In this document: positions 45,724-54,084 of the stretch, piece after piece
Position numbering within the stretch: position 1 is the first letter of the stretch
Layout: the number at the start of each line of letters is the position of its first letter
Source of the DNA: Cupriavidus pauculus
GTDB lineage: Bacteria; Pseudomonadota; Gammaproteobacteria; Burkholderiales; Burkholderiaceae
Direction: 5' to 3'
DNA length: 64,000 nt
Assembly (NCBI RefSeq): GCF_008801835.1
Contig: NZ_VZOW01000014.1
Coordinates: 62,001-126,000 of the forward strand
Translations under genes and position numbers: made by a program
Notes under the pieces: model-generated
What the model saw: only the letters and a program-made list of their open reading frames with translations
Databases searched by the model: none
Told to the model about the DNA's origin: nothing

Positions 45724-47838
45724 ATGCAAAACAAAACATCGGGCAAACCAGCCAACATCGATATTGCCAGCCTCGAAGGCATTCCAGACCGCCAGCGCCG
45801 CCTGCTGCTCAGAGCGGGCCTTGGCCTGTCGCTCGGCAGCTCGGCGCTGCTGGCCGCGTGCGGCGGCGGCGACGATGGCGCCAGCTCGCCGGCCACGACG
45901 CCCGGCGCTACGCCCGGGGGCGGCGCGCCGTCGGCCAAGGTATCGAGTTTCGCGCTCGCCGTGCTGCCGGACACGCAGTTCTATTCGCGCTACGCCACCA
46001 CCGACGAGAACCTGCAGTTCCAACGCAAGTACGGCTCCACGCCGTTCCTGGCGCAGACCAAGTGGATCACGCAGAACGCCGCCGCGCTGCGCATTCCCTT
46101 CACCATTCACCTCGGCGATGTAGTGGATCAGCAAGGCAAGCCGCTGCAATGGCAGATCGCTGACGAGGCCATGCAAGTCATGGAGGCCGCCCGCGCGCCG
46201 TATTCGATTCTGGCGGGCAACCACGACGTGATCTCGGATGTGGACTACGTCGACGCAAGCAGCCAGGCGTCGAACACCGACGCGCAGCGCAACCTGGCCA
46301 ACGAGCCGTATCTGAAGACTTTTACGACCACTCGCGCGCAGCGTCAGGCCACCTTCGGCGGGCGCGATCCGTCGGGCTTCCATGAGTACCATTTCTTCGA
46401 GGTGGACGGTAACCGCTTCATGGTCCTGTCGATGTCGTGGCGCGCGTCCGACGCCGCCATCGCGTGGGCGCGCGGGGTGCTCAAGCGCTTCCCGAAGGTG
46501 CCGGTCATCCTATCCACGCACCAGTTGCTCAACATCGGCCCGGACGGCGTGAGCCCGCTGGAAGTGCCGTATGGGCTGATGCTGTGGGACAAGCTGATCA
46601 GGGATAACGACCAGATCTTCATGACGCTGAACGGCCACTACCATGGCGCGGCGCATCTCACCAAGACCAACGACTTCGGCAACCCGGTCGAGGAAATGGT
46701 GGTCGACTACCAGATGGCGTACATGGGCGGCAACGGCCTGATGCGCCTGTACGAATTCGACCTGACCAACAGCAAGATTAAAGTCATCTCGTTCTCGCCG
46801 TGGGTGCCGCAAAAGCCTGCGGAGACACTGAACGAGTTCGACGTGGCGGTGCTGACCGACAAGAACCATCAGTTCGAGTTTTCCTTCGATTTCCGCAAGC
46901 GTTTTGCACGCTTCAACCCCGATTTCGCTGTGCCCCCGGCCGGCAACGATCCGATCAACGATCGCGCCAAGGCCGCGATCCTGGCCAACTACACCGAGCC
47001 GAACGTGGCCGACAAGAAGGCCGCCGCCGACGCCAACGACTACCCGCAGGTGGCGTCCACCGTGGCGCACTGGCGCTTCTTCGGCGGCGCCGACGGTGCG
47101 GCCGTGCCGGTAGGCCAAGTGATCGCCGACGTAACCGGTGCCAATCCGCTGACGCGCGAGGCGCTGGCCAACGGCGGCGCGGCCCAGTTGGGCGACCTGA
47201 CGTGGTCGAACGATCATCACTACCTGTCGGCTGCGCCCGGCAGCGTGAAGTTCGCCAATTCGACGAATAGTCCGCAGCGCATGAGTTACTTCACGACCCA
47301 GACCACCGCGGCACTGAATGCGATGACGTTCGACAGCGGCTACACCGTGGAAGCGTTCATCAAGGTGCCGGCATCGTGGACGGCAGCCAACAACGCATGG
47401 ATGAACATCATGGAGCGCGAAGGCCAGCGCAGCGCGGTGGCGGGCTTTGGCAGCGGCGACGGCGACGAAAGCCCGCTGATCTTCGCCATCTCCAGCCTGC
47501 GCGAAGTGCAATGGGAAGTGACGCCAAGCACGGCCGGCGCCAAGAACCCTGCCGCGAGCTGGTCCGGCGAGATCATCGTCGAAAAATGGGTCCACGTCGC
47601 CGTGGTCAACGATCCGTCGACCAACGAGACGGTGATGTATGTGGAAGGCGCTCCGGTGCTGCGCAACACGTCCAATACGCGCGGCATTGCCACCGTCGGC
47701 GCCACCAGCCGCTTCTTCGTGGGCGGCGGCGTCTATGCCAACGTTCCGTCAAACGGCTTTCTCGGCCAGATCGGCGAAGTGCGCATCTGCACGGAACCGC
47801 TCACGTCGGACAAATGGCTGACGGCACGCCGCGCCTGA
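45724..47838 (+). CDS. lipoprotein metallophosphoesterase with LamG-like C-terminal domain
   Basis: A 704-residue exported protein. N-terminus: RQRRLLLRAGLGLSLGSSAL then lipobox LLAAC with Cys46; the RR pair hints at Tat export. A calcineurin-type phosphoesterase core follows: PDTQFY (Asp83), LGDVVDQ (Asp132), AGNHDVISD (Asn166, His167), STHQ and LNGHYHG. The last 180 residues form a concanavalin/LamG-like beta domain (YTVEAFIKVPASWT, EKWVHVAVVNDPSTNETVMYV). It may bind sugars while the catalytic domain cleaves a phosphodiester. ATG 45724 starts it; the frame upstream is not signal-like. Confidence 0.88.
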   Translation: MQNKTSGKPANIDIASLEGIPDRQRRLLLRAGLGLSLGSSALLAACGGGDDGASSPATTPGATPGGGAPSAKVSSFALAVLPDTQFYSRYATTDENLQFQRKYGSTPFLAQTKWITQNAAALRIPFTIHLGDVVDQQGKPLQWQIADEAMQVMEAARAPYSILAGNHDVISDVDYVDASSQASNTDAQRNLANEPYLKTFTTTRAQRQATFGGRDPSGFHEYHFFEVDGNRFMVLSMSWRASDAAIAWARGVLKRFPKVPVILSTHQLLNIGPDGVSPLEVPYGLMLWDKLIRDNDQIFMTLNGHYHGAAHLTKTNDFGNPVEEMVVDYQMAYMGGNGLMRLYEFDLTNSKIKVISFSPWVPQKPAETLNEFDVAVLTDKNHQFEFSFDFRKRFARFNPDFAVPPAGNDPINDRAKAAILANYTEPNVADKKAAADANDYPQVASTVAHWRFFGGADGAAVPVGQVIADVTGANPLTREALANGGAAQLGDLTWSNDHHYLSAAPGSVKFANSTNSPQRMSYFTTQTTAALNAMTFDSGYTVEAFIKVPASWTAANNAWMNIMEREGQRSAVAGFGSGDGDESPLIFAISSLREVQWEVTPSTAGAKNPAASWSGEIIVEKWVHVAVVNDPSTNETVMYVEGAPVLRNTSNTRGIATVGATSRFFVGGGVYANVPSNGFLGQIGEVRICTEPLTSDKWLTARRA

Positions 47839-47938
47839 ACCACGGCGCTTGAGCGCCAACGCCGCGCGGCATAACAGCGCTGGATGGTCCGCGCCGCCAT
47901 GCGACATTGCGTGGCGGCGCGCGCCAGCGTCAGGCTTC

Positions 47939-48052
47939 TGTGTGCTGGAGCTTGCATCGCGCGAAGCCGCCATTCAGTGGGCGGCAAAGATCGCCAACGC
48001 TTGCCGCTGCGCACAGGAACTCCGGGAGTTTGGATATGACCCGGAAAGCTGA
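47939..48052 (+). pseudogene. possible YciI/YCII-domain gene remnant (3' end)
   Basis: The sequence CVLELASREAAIQWAAKIA plus ACRCAQELREFGYDPES before a stop looks like the C-terminal strand-helix-strand of a YCII-related small enzyme (SREAAxxWAAK). Upstream of it the frame (from 47849) has no family sequence and no first half of the domain, so this appears to be the leftover 3' end of a deleted gene. Recognition is from memory of the family and is weak. Confidence 0.35.
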
Positions 48053-48060
48053 CGGGCAGT

Positions 48061-48114
48061 GACCGCATCGACCGCATCGACCGCATCGACCGCATCGACC
48101 ACATCGCTCACATC
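48061..48114. repeat. 9-bp tandem repeat GACCGCATC
   Basis: Four exact units of GACCGCATC (48061-48096) followed by two degenerate ones (GACCACATC, GCTCACATC). Located between a gene remnant and the HxlR gene, in non-coding sequence. A slipped-strand microsatellite. Confidence 0.9.
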
Positions 48115-48156
48115 GATCGCGATGGCCGGTTGACACCCTGACTCGGCGATTGACCG

Positions 48157-48504
48157 TCAGCGGCGTCCCGATGGTCGAGCCTCCAGGCGATCGATATAGG
48201 CGTCTCCCCATTTTTTCATCGCTTTCAGCACGGGCGCCAGCGTCTTCCCAAACTCGGTCAACGAGTATTCGACCCGGGGCGGCACCTCGGCAAACACCTT
48301 GCGGGTAATGATGCCGTCCGCCTCGAGTTCGCGCAGTTGCAGCGTCAGCGAGCGCTGCGTCACGGTTCCAATCAACTGCCGCAACTCGCCAAACCGCTTG
48401 GTGCCATCCAGCAGGTAATGCACGATCAGCGGTTTCCATTTCCCTCCCGCAACGTCTACCGTTGCGGCGACTGAGCATTGATACGTGGTAGCCGAAGAAG
48501 TCAA
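48157..48504 (-). CDS. HxlR-family winged-helix regulator
   Basis: A 115-residue regulator: Cys10 in YQCSVAATVDVAGGKWKPLI, then RFGELRQLIGTVTQRSLTLQLREL and the wing PPRVEYSLTEFGKTLAPVL. It is the normal HxlR length. The conserved N-terminal Cys is the residue that senses electrophiles or quinones in YodB/HypR-type relatives. It is divergent from a quinone oxidoreductase gene with an inverted repeat between, the usual layout of this sensor-enzyme pair. Confidence 0.92.
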   Translation of the reverse strand: MTSSATTYQCSVAATVDVAGGKWKPLIVHYLLDGTKRFGELRQLIGTVTQRSLTLQLRELEADGIITRKVFAEVPPRVEYSLTEFGKTLAPVLKAMKKWGDAYIDRLEARPSGRR

Positions 48505-48519
48505 TGTTTGCTCCCAATA

Positions 48520-48534
48520 GGATACTTTGTATCC
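48520..48534. promoter_or_regulatory. HxlR operator candidate
   Basis: GGATAC, TTT, GTATCC: perfect 6-bp arms in the 114-bp gap between the divergent HxlR and oxidoreductase genes, 16 bp before the HxlR start. Overlap with the promoter of the regulator suggests autoregulation. Confidence 0.55.
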
Positions 48535-48618
48535 CTATATACCAAAGATGTGCCTACTTGTACAAAAGCCCCTGCCTGCCGATAGTGGTGCTTTCATTGC
48601 AAGCAGGGAGTCAGATCG

Positions 48619-49608
48619 ATGAGGGCCGCATATTACGAGCGTCAGGGCAAGGCTTCGGAGGTACTGAGGCTTGGCGAATTTCCCGATCCGCAGCCGGCGC
48701 CGGGCGAGGTCCGCGTGCGGATCCATGCGTCCGGTGTGAATCCTAGCGACATCAAGGCGCGCACCGGTTTCTCCGGCCCGGCCAAATTTCCATTGGTGAT
48801 TCCGCATCAGGATGGAGCAGGTGTAATCGACGCGGTCGGAGCCGGGGTTGCAGCCACGCGCATTGGCGAACGGGTATGGCTATATGAAGCGCAATATCAG
48901 CGCGCCTTCGGCACGGCCGCAGAATATGCGATCGTGCCGACGCAGCAGGCCATTGCCTTGCCTGACAACTGCTCGTTCGAAGTGGGGGCCTGTCTGGGCG
49001 TTCCGGCACTCACTGCGCATCGCTGCCTTTTCGCCGACGGCGAGTTGAAGGGCCGCGCGGTGCTCGTCCACGGTGGAGCGGGGGCCGTCGGTACGGCAGC
49101 CATCCTGTTGGCGAAATGGGCGGGCGCCTGGGTCGCCACCACCGTTTCTTCACCGGCCCAGGCGGAAGCTGCGCGACGTGCGGGCGCGGATATCGTCATC
49201 GACCGATGGTCACAGGACGTTGCCAAGATCGTAAGGTCGGAAACCGACATGCGAGGTGTCGACCGCATCGTCGATGTCAGCCTGCAGGACAACTTCGAGA
49301 TCGACCTGCAGTGTCTGGCGCATGGCGGTGTCATCAGCGCCTATGCCGTGCAGACGGCGTCAGACCATCTGCCCCTTCCGCTGCTGCGCGCCATGATCGC
49401 AGGCAGCGCATTCCGCTTTGTCTACATCTATACGGTGCCAGCGGCCGCCAAGCTCGCCGCTGTGTCCGCGATCGGGCAATGCCTGGCGGACGGGGCCTAT
49501 GCGCCCACGATAGGCCTGCGCCTGCCGCTGGAGCGCATCGTCGAGGCGCACGAAGCTCAGGAATCCGGGCGGGTCATCGGCAAGATCATTGTTACGCCGC
49601 GCGGCTGA
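48619..49608 (+). CDS. zinc-independent quinone oxidoreductase (MDR family)
   Basis: A 329-residue medium-chain dehydrogenase/reductase. It opens MRAAYYERQGKASEVLRLGEF, has the HASGVNPSDIKARTG segment and the nucleotide-binding AVLVHGGAGAVGTAAILLA (residues about 144-162). Structural zinc cysteines are absent, so it is a quinone reductase/zeta-crystallin type using NADPH. Divergent from an HxlR regulator, it likely detoxifies quinones or reactive carbonyls. ATG 48619 follows a TGAGG... region; the start is supported by the family N-terminus. Confidence 0.92.
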   Translation: MRAAYYERQGKASEVLRLGEFPDPQPAPGEVRVRIHASGVNPSDIKARTGFSGPAKFPLVIPHQDGAGVIDAVGAGVAATRIGERVWLYEAQYQRAFGTAAEYAIVPTQQAIALPDNCSFEVGACLGVPALTAHRCLFADGELKGRAVLVHGGAGAVGTAAILLAKWAGAWVATTVSSPAQAEAARRAGADIVIDRWSQDVAKIVRSETDMRGVDRIVDVSLQDNFEIDLQCLAHGGVISAYAVQTASDHLPLPLLRAMIAGSAFRFVYIYTVPAAAKLAAVSAIGQCLADGAYAPTIGLRLPLERIVEAHEAQESGRVIGKIIVTPRG

Positions 49609-49698
49609 CTCAGATTGAATCACTGAGGGTTTTCGGCATAAAGGAGGACGATCGGTCGGCACGGCGTGCTTGAGCGCCTTCCGACCACGCTGCCCGGC

Positions 49699-51259
49699 TC
49701 AAATTACCAACGGCCTACCGCTGCGCAGGTGCTCGCCGAATGCATCGCTGTCCGCAAACCGGAGCGTCAATCCCATTGCCGATGCCACCTGCCCCAGCCC
49801 GTCATGGATGCTGCGTCCCGCGACCAGCGCGTCCGACATGGACTGGAAACCGGCGCCGATTCGTTCGCGGCTTTCGGCAAACCAGGTGTCGAACATCGCG
49901 TTCATGTCGGCGCGATACTGCCGATGTTGTGCGATCAGTGCACTGCACATGGCCGCGGTCTGCTGCCGCTTCAGTTCGGACAGCGCAACGGAACGCGCGG
50001 AACGCTGCAACTCCGCATAGAGGCTGCCGCTTAGCATCGTTGCCACCATGCCACCGACCAGTCCGCCCACCAGCGTGCCCACGCCCGGCATCACCAGCGT
50101 TCCAACCATGGCGCCGAGATTGGAGCCCGTCATCGAAGTCGCCAGCAGCACGCCTTCGCGACTGACATGCGCGGCAAACTCGCTGGGCGGCAGATCGTCG
50201 TCGAGCATGCGGTAGAACGCCGTGGCGAGCATCGCCGCCGATTGCACGATGACCGCCGGCGCATTGGAGCGACCCATGTTGCGCACGAGCTGGTTGCCGG
50301 CATTCTGCATGGCCCCGGCCAAAGCCGTGGACGACGCGCCGACGGCGTAAGCGCCCAGCGCCGCCTTGCCGGTGTCGATGGCCACGTCGGCAGCGGCCTC
50401 GCGGATGTCCTTGTCGGCGCGCACCACCTGGTACGTGTTCCGGACCACGCTGAACGTGCCACCGATCATGGCCCCCTGCGCTGCGGCTTCCAGACCGGCG
50501 CGATGCGACAAATCGAGCACGTCGCGCGCCACGCTGGTGGTTGGTGCAGTGCGTGCCTCCATCGCGTCGGCGGTGGTGACATCCGATTTGCGCGCGCGAC
50601 GCCGGGCGTCCTCGATCGCGTCGATCTGTTGCTGCTTCTGCGCGGCAACCTCGGCGTTGCCGTTGCCAGCCAGCTTGTCGCGTTGCTTTTCGAGCGACTT
50701 TACCTGCGCGTCCCAGTCCGCCATCACTGCATCGAACTGATCGGGCGGCAGCACCAGATCGACGCTCCGGTACTTCTCGAAGTTCTCGCCGTACAACTGC
50801 CGGTACTTCTTCAGGTCCTTGTGGACCTTCATCTGGGCGCCATCCGCAAAGGTGCCGTCCGGGTTCAGTTGCGGCGCCCCCGGTGTGCGGGTCCACGGCG
50901 ACGATGTCGGCCACCGGATGGTTGACGTGTCCCAGGTCATCCGTCCGGATGATGCGCCGGCCATCGCGCGCAGCAATCGATTCCGCATTCTGCCGCGCCA
51001 CTTGCTTGACCTCTGCCGAGAAGCCTGCCTGCTGCCGCAGGTTCTGATCGCGATAGTCTGGATTGACCCGATGGCCGGCGATCTTGGACAAATCGGCGTG
51101 ACTGCCGTAGTGCTCGGCGGTCGCGCGGCCGAATCGCTCGATCATGATGGCGATGGTCTGCTGCGCCACCATCGTCGCGCCCGCTGCGTCGCGGATATCT
51201 TCATCCGGCCTATCGCAAATGTCCCGCACAGCCGGGAAAGGAACGGACGGCTGGCTCAT
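49699..51259 (-). pseudogene. frameshifted glycine-zipper helical protein (third gene of cassette)
   Basis: Two overlapping frames form one gene: MSQPSVPFPAVRDICDRPDE to about residue 125 (VDPHTGG) in the first frame, then PQLNPDGTFADGAQMKVHKD to the end in the second. Removing one base from the run of five C at 50877-50881 joins them into about 519 residues. The N-terminal 130 residues (HRVNPDYRDQNLRQQAGFSA) are polar; a coiled-coil segment (QRDKLAGNGNAEVAAQKQQQ) follows; the last 250 residues contain Gly/Ala-rich hydrophobic stretches (GAMVGTLVMPGVGTLVGG). The start overlaps the previous gene by 4 bp. Function unknown. It may be a true pseudogene, a programmed frameshift or a sequencing error. 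Confidence 0.75.
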
Positions 51260-52074
51260 GCGGCGGACAGTACCGGCGTTGCCGCCGTCTGATGGTCAAA
51301 CGTCTCGATGGCCTGCCTGTGGCCGCCAAGCTGCGCCATGATATTTGGCACCAGCGCACCTTCGCCATCCAGCAAAGCCGTCTCCAGCACGCCGCGCAGC
51401 AGCACGGCCGCATTGGCAGCCTCCATGACCACAGGTTCCAGTTGCGTGACGGAAGCATCGGCCTCACTGGCCAGCGCTTCGAGCGCCCTGCGCGCGTCGT
51501 CGGCGCCGGTCTCGATAGCATGCGCTTGCGCCGCGAACCGATCCGCGGCCACGCCGAAGTCGCCCACCTGTGCGGCAAAGCCATCAATCGTTTGCGCATT
51601 GGCGTGCGCCACGCGATATGCCACGCCCATCGAGCACAACAGGGCACCGACGCCTGCCACGGCGACTGGCAAAACAACGCCCGCGGACGGCATCAAAGCA
51701 ATCGCTGCCGCTGCAACGCCTGCCGCGCCAAGCACCGACGCGGCGACACCCACGCTGGCCGATCGCAGGGACGGGATCTCGGGCGCGACCGGCGCGGCGG
51801 CCAGGAAGCGCTCTGCCTGACCCATCGCCGGCGCGGTGGCGGTCATCACAATGCTGCCGCGACGCAGCGCCTGAATCGGCACGATCGATCGTTCGAAGAG
51901 CGCCGCCCTGGTGGCATCGATCTGCCGTAGCGCTTCGGCGGCCGCTTTGCCGGCTTGCGCGATACGCGCGCGCGTCGCCTTGATGTGTTGTGCCGCGTCT
52001 TGCTGGCGGGCGCGGCTGGCCGCGCGCAGATCAGACCCAAAGCGCAGGAAGCTTGAGAATTTGAAATTCGACAT
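51256..52074 (-). CDS. unrecognised helical protein with central hydrophobic segment (second gene of cassette)
   Basis: A 272-residue protein. Residues 20-65 form a charged, probably coiled-coil helix (RARQQDAAQHIKATRARIAQ); 106-157 are strongly hydrophobic and Ala/Gly/Val-rich (ASVLGAAGVAAAAIALMPSA), enough for a membrane hairpin; 160-260 return to amphipathic helix rich in Ala, Asp and Glu. There is no signal peptide or known enzyme motif. It lies 17 bp downstream of the first cassette gene and overlaps the third by 4 bp. The helix, hydrophobic hairpin, helix layout is shared with both neighbours and recalls alpha-helical pore formers, without sequence proof. Confidence 0.7.
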   Translation of the reverse strand: MSNFKFSSFLRFGSDLRAASRARQQDAAQHIKATRARIAQAGKAAAEALRQIDATRAALFERSIVPIQALRRGSIVMTATAPAMGQAERFLAAAPVAPEIPSLRSASVGVAASVLGAAGVAAAAIALMPSAGVVLPVAVAGVGALLCSMGVAYRVAHANAQTIDGFAAQVGDFGVAADRFAAQAHAIETGADDARRALEALASEADASVTQLEPVVMEAANAAVLLRGVLETALLDGEGALVPNIMAQLGGHRQAIETFDHQTAATPVLSAA

Positions 52075-52091
52075 GATGGAAATTTGGCGAG

Positions 52092-53024
52092 TCAGGCGGC
52101 AAGCGTGCGGAATCCGTCGAGGGCGTCCGGCACGAGCTTGCCGGCGGCATCGACGATTTCGATATCGAGCGCGTTCTGGAGCGCCGCCGCGCGCTGGCCC
52201 GTGAGTGAGATGGCGGCATGCATGCGTGCGTTCTGGCCGCGCACCACGGTGTCCAGCGCGCGAATCACGTCGATCATCAGTTCGGCAGCTTCGGTCACCT
52301 TCGACATCTGACTGACCATTGTGTTGACCTCCTCGACGAATACTTCGACTTCGTCGCGGAAATTGCGGGCCTCGTCGAGCTGAACCTTCGCCTTGTTATG
52401 GCCAAAGTACATCGCAAAGATTGCCGCCGGCACCAGTGCGATGCCACCGAGCACGGCTGCGCCGCCGGCCATGCCAAGCCCGCCAGCCGATGCGGCACCT
52501 CCGCCCAACCACGCGAGCGTGGCATTGGTGGCCGCCGCACCGCTCAGCGTGCCGATGGCAGTGCCCGTCGAGGCAGTGCCGACCATGCCGGCCAGCCCCC
52601 AGGCGCCGGCGGCCAGCGTGGCACCGCCCACCGCCCCTGCGCTGCCGCCGACGAGCATGCTCTCGACATGCCCGCTGACGGCTTTCAGCTCGCGCACGTC
52701 GGTGCCGATCCGGTGGGTATCGACCGTCTCATCCAGACCGTGGAAGTCCCTGGCCGACACACTTGCCAGCCGCTCATAGAGCGAGACGAATTCCTTCACG
52801 GTGGTGTGGTAGACCTCGACGCGGAGCTGCCCGAGCGTGTCCAGCGTTGCCTGCGACGACACGCGGCACGCCTCGATACGCTCCCTCGCCTCATCCGCTT
52901 CATTCTGCGAGTACCGCACGATGCGTTCGCTCTTCTTGCGGTCCTGATACCCGCCCGTTACGAAGTTCGCGGCCTTTCCCAGCGCGCGGGACGTGTTGTC
53001 CTTGATGCTATCCCACCAGCTCAT
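52092..53024 (-). CDS. unrecognised helical protein with glycine-zipper core (first gene of cassette)
   Basis: A 310-residue protein. 25-120: charged helices (SERIVRYSQNEADEARERIE); 123-207: a Gly/Ala/Thr-rich hydrophobic core (ASTGTAIGTLSGAAATNATL, then GGLGMAGGAAVLGGIALVPA); 208-288: amphipathic helix. The core pattern recurs, as I recall, in a broad family of uncharacterised bacterial proteins; not verified. A good AGGAGAG ribosome site precedes ATG 53024; ATG 53048 is less likely. No signal peptide. It is the promoter-proximal gene of a three-gene unit whose members share this architecture. Confidence 0.75.
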   Translation of the reverse strand: MSWWDSIKDNTSRALGKAANFVTGGYQDRKKSERIVRYSQNEADEARERIEACRVSSQATLDTLGQLRVEVYHTTVKEFVSLYERLASVSARDFHGLDETVDTHRIGTDVRELKAVSGHVESMLVGGSAGAVGGATLAAGAWGLAGMVGTASTGTAIGTLSGAAATNATLAWLGGGAASAGGLGMAGGAAVLGGIALVPAAIFAMYFGHNKAKVQLDEARNFRDEVEVFVEEVNTMVSQMSKVTEAAELMIDVIRALDTVVRGQNARMHAAISLTGQRAAALQNALDIEIVDAAGKLVPDALDGFRTLAA

Positions 53025-53167
53025 CGGTCTCTCCTGATGCATTACCACGGGGCTCCGGCAAGGCGTCGCCCTAACCTCTCCCTATCGACCGCGACGCGCC
53101 ACTCTGTAGCACCCGTTGGTGGGGTATGCGGTCTTGGATCCGGCAAATCGGGCCTCAGCCTAGCCGG

Positions 53168-53194
53168 CGAACTGGACACTCGCTGTCCAGTTCG
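53168..53194. promoter_or_regulatory. large inverted repeat upstream of the glycine-zipper cassette
   Basis: CGAACTGGACA, five bases (CTCGC), TGTCCAGTTCG: perfect 11-bp arms. A direct copy of the half-site ACTGGACA follows at 53207-53214. It is placed between the divergent cassette (starts 53024) and the unknown gene (starts 53272). The symmetric length is typical for a dimeric repressor; the nearby WYL regulator is the best candidate. Confidence 0.7.
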
Positions 53195-53271
53195 AGCCCA
53201 CGCCGTACTGGACACCGTTCGTCCACCTGCGGCGCAAGACTCGGCACATCGCAACCGATGAGACCCGAGCC

Positions 53272-54084
53272 ATGCCACAACTTTCGCTTCAAGACAGCCG
53301 CGCGAGTTCCGCCGAATCTCTCTCCCGCGCAGCCACATTGGACGACGCCGGGCAGGCCGGCGTCGTGGGCCAATTGCCGGCAATCCGGCTGTCGCTCCAG
53401 CGCTGGGGCATGGCGAGCGACATGCTTCGCGCGATGGTCGATACGCTCAATGCCGCCGATCCCCGTGTCGTCTGGTCTGACCATGAGGATGGTGCGCCCG
53501 CTGACCTGATCGTGCATATGGTCGACGTGGACGGCCTGGCCGGACCGTCTCTGCAGGCGCCGTGGAATCTCCTGGGCCCCGTCGACGCGCTGCGCATGGC
53601 GCGCGAGCAAGGCATTGCCGCCATCGTCCTGGCGAAGGGCAGAGCCCGGGATTTGCCAACGGTGCGCGCGGGACACTGGATCGCGTCCGGCCCCCGCAAT
53701 CTCGTGACGGCCGCCCGCATCCTTGCCGGCGCGGCCATCGTGAATACAAACGATGTCGATGCGGATGCCCGGGCTGAGCGGCTTGCAGCGCTGGCGTCGC
53801 GCAACGCGCTGGCGTGCCTGCATCGCGTCGTTGCTGCGTGCCCTGCGATGCTGGCATCAAGCGTGAAGACGTTGATCGACAGTGCCCAGCGCGACGGATA
53901 TGCGGCGGTGTCGGGTGTCAGCATCGGCGTTGCACCGCAAGTCGAGCTGGAACTTCCATCGGGCAGTACGCCATTGCAGCTATTGCGTTCGCAGCTTGCC
54001 GATACTGAAGCTGACGTGCTGTTGTCTTACCCTGGGCCGGACCTCTCGATGTCAGCGCCAGTGGACGAATCCGCATGGCCGTAG
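53272..54084 (+). CDS. unrecognised protein, divergent from cassette
   Basis: A 270-residue protein with Ala-rich, alternating hydrophobic stretches (LIVHMVDVDGLAGPSLQAPW; GIAAIVLAKGRARDLPT) that suggest an alpha/beta fold. No motif is recognised. It starts 247 bp from the cassette on the other strand, with the inverted repeat between, and its last 58 bp overlap the 3' end of the WYL gene on the opposite strand. The reading frame has high third-position GC as expected for coding. The ribosome site is weak. Confidence 0.6.
   Translation: MPQLSLQDSRASSAESLSRAATLDDAGQAGVVGQLPAIRLSLQRWGMASDMLRAMVDTLNAADPRVVWSDHEDGAPADLIVHMVDVDGLAGPSLQAPWNLLGPVDALRMAREQGIAAIVLAKGRARDLPTVRAGHWIASGPRNLVTAARILAGAAIVNTNDVDADARAERLAALASRNALACLHRVVAACPAMLASSVKTLIDSAQRDGYAAVSGVSIGVAPQVELELPSGSTPLQLLRSQLADTEADVLLSYPGPDLSMSAPVDESAWP

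Larger units (their letters stand above)
47839..48156. other. gap with gene remnant and tandem repeat
   Basis: 318 bases between the phosphoesterase and the HxlR gene. It contains a probable decayed YciI-like 3' end (47939-48052) and a 9-bp tandem repeat (48061-48114). No promoter or terminator is evident. Confidence 0.5.

Noticed and set aside
48061..48114. possible CRISPR array
   Set aside because: Units are 9 bp, head-to-tail with no spacers; it is a microsatellite.
49612..49640. CTCAG...CTGAG followed by TTTT as terminator after the quinone oxidoreductase
   Set aside because: Only a five-base stem with a nine-base loop; too weak to call.
51292..51930. 212-codon plus-strand open frame inside the cassette
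   Set aside because: Antisense to the second cassette gene and Arg/His-rich; the minus-strand frame has the better helical pattern and coupled starts.
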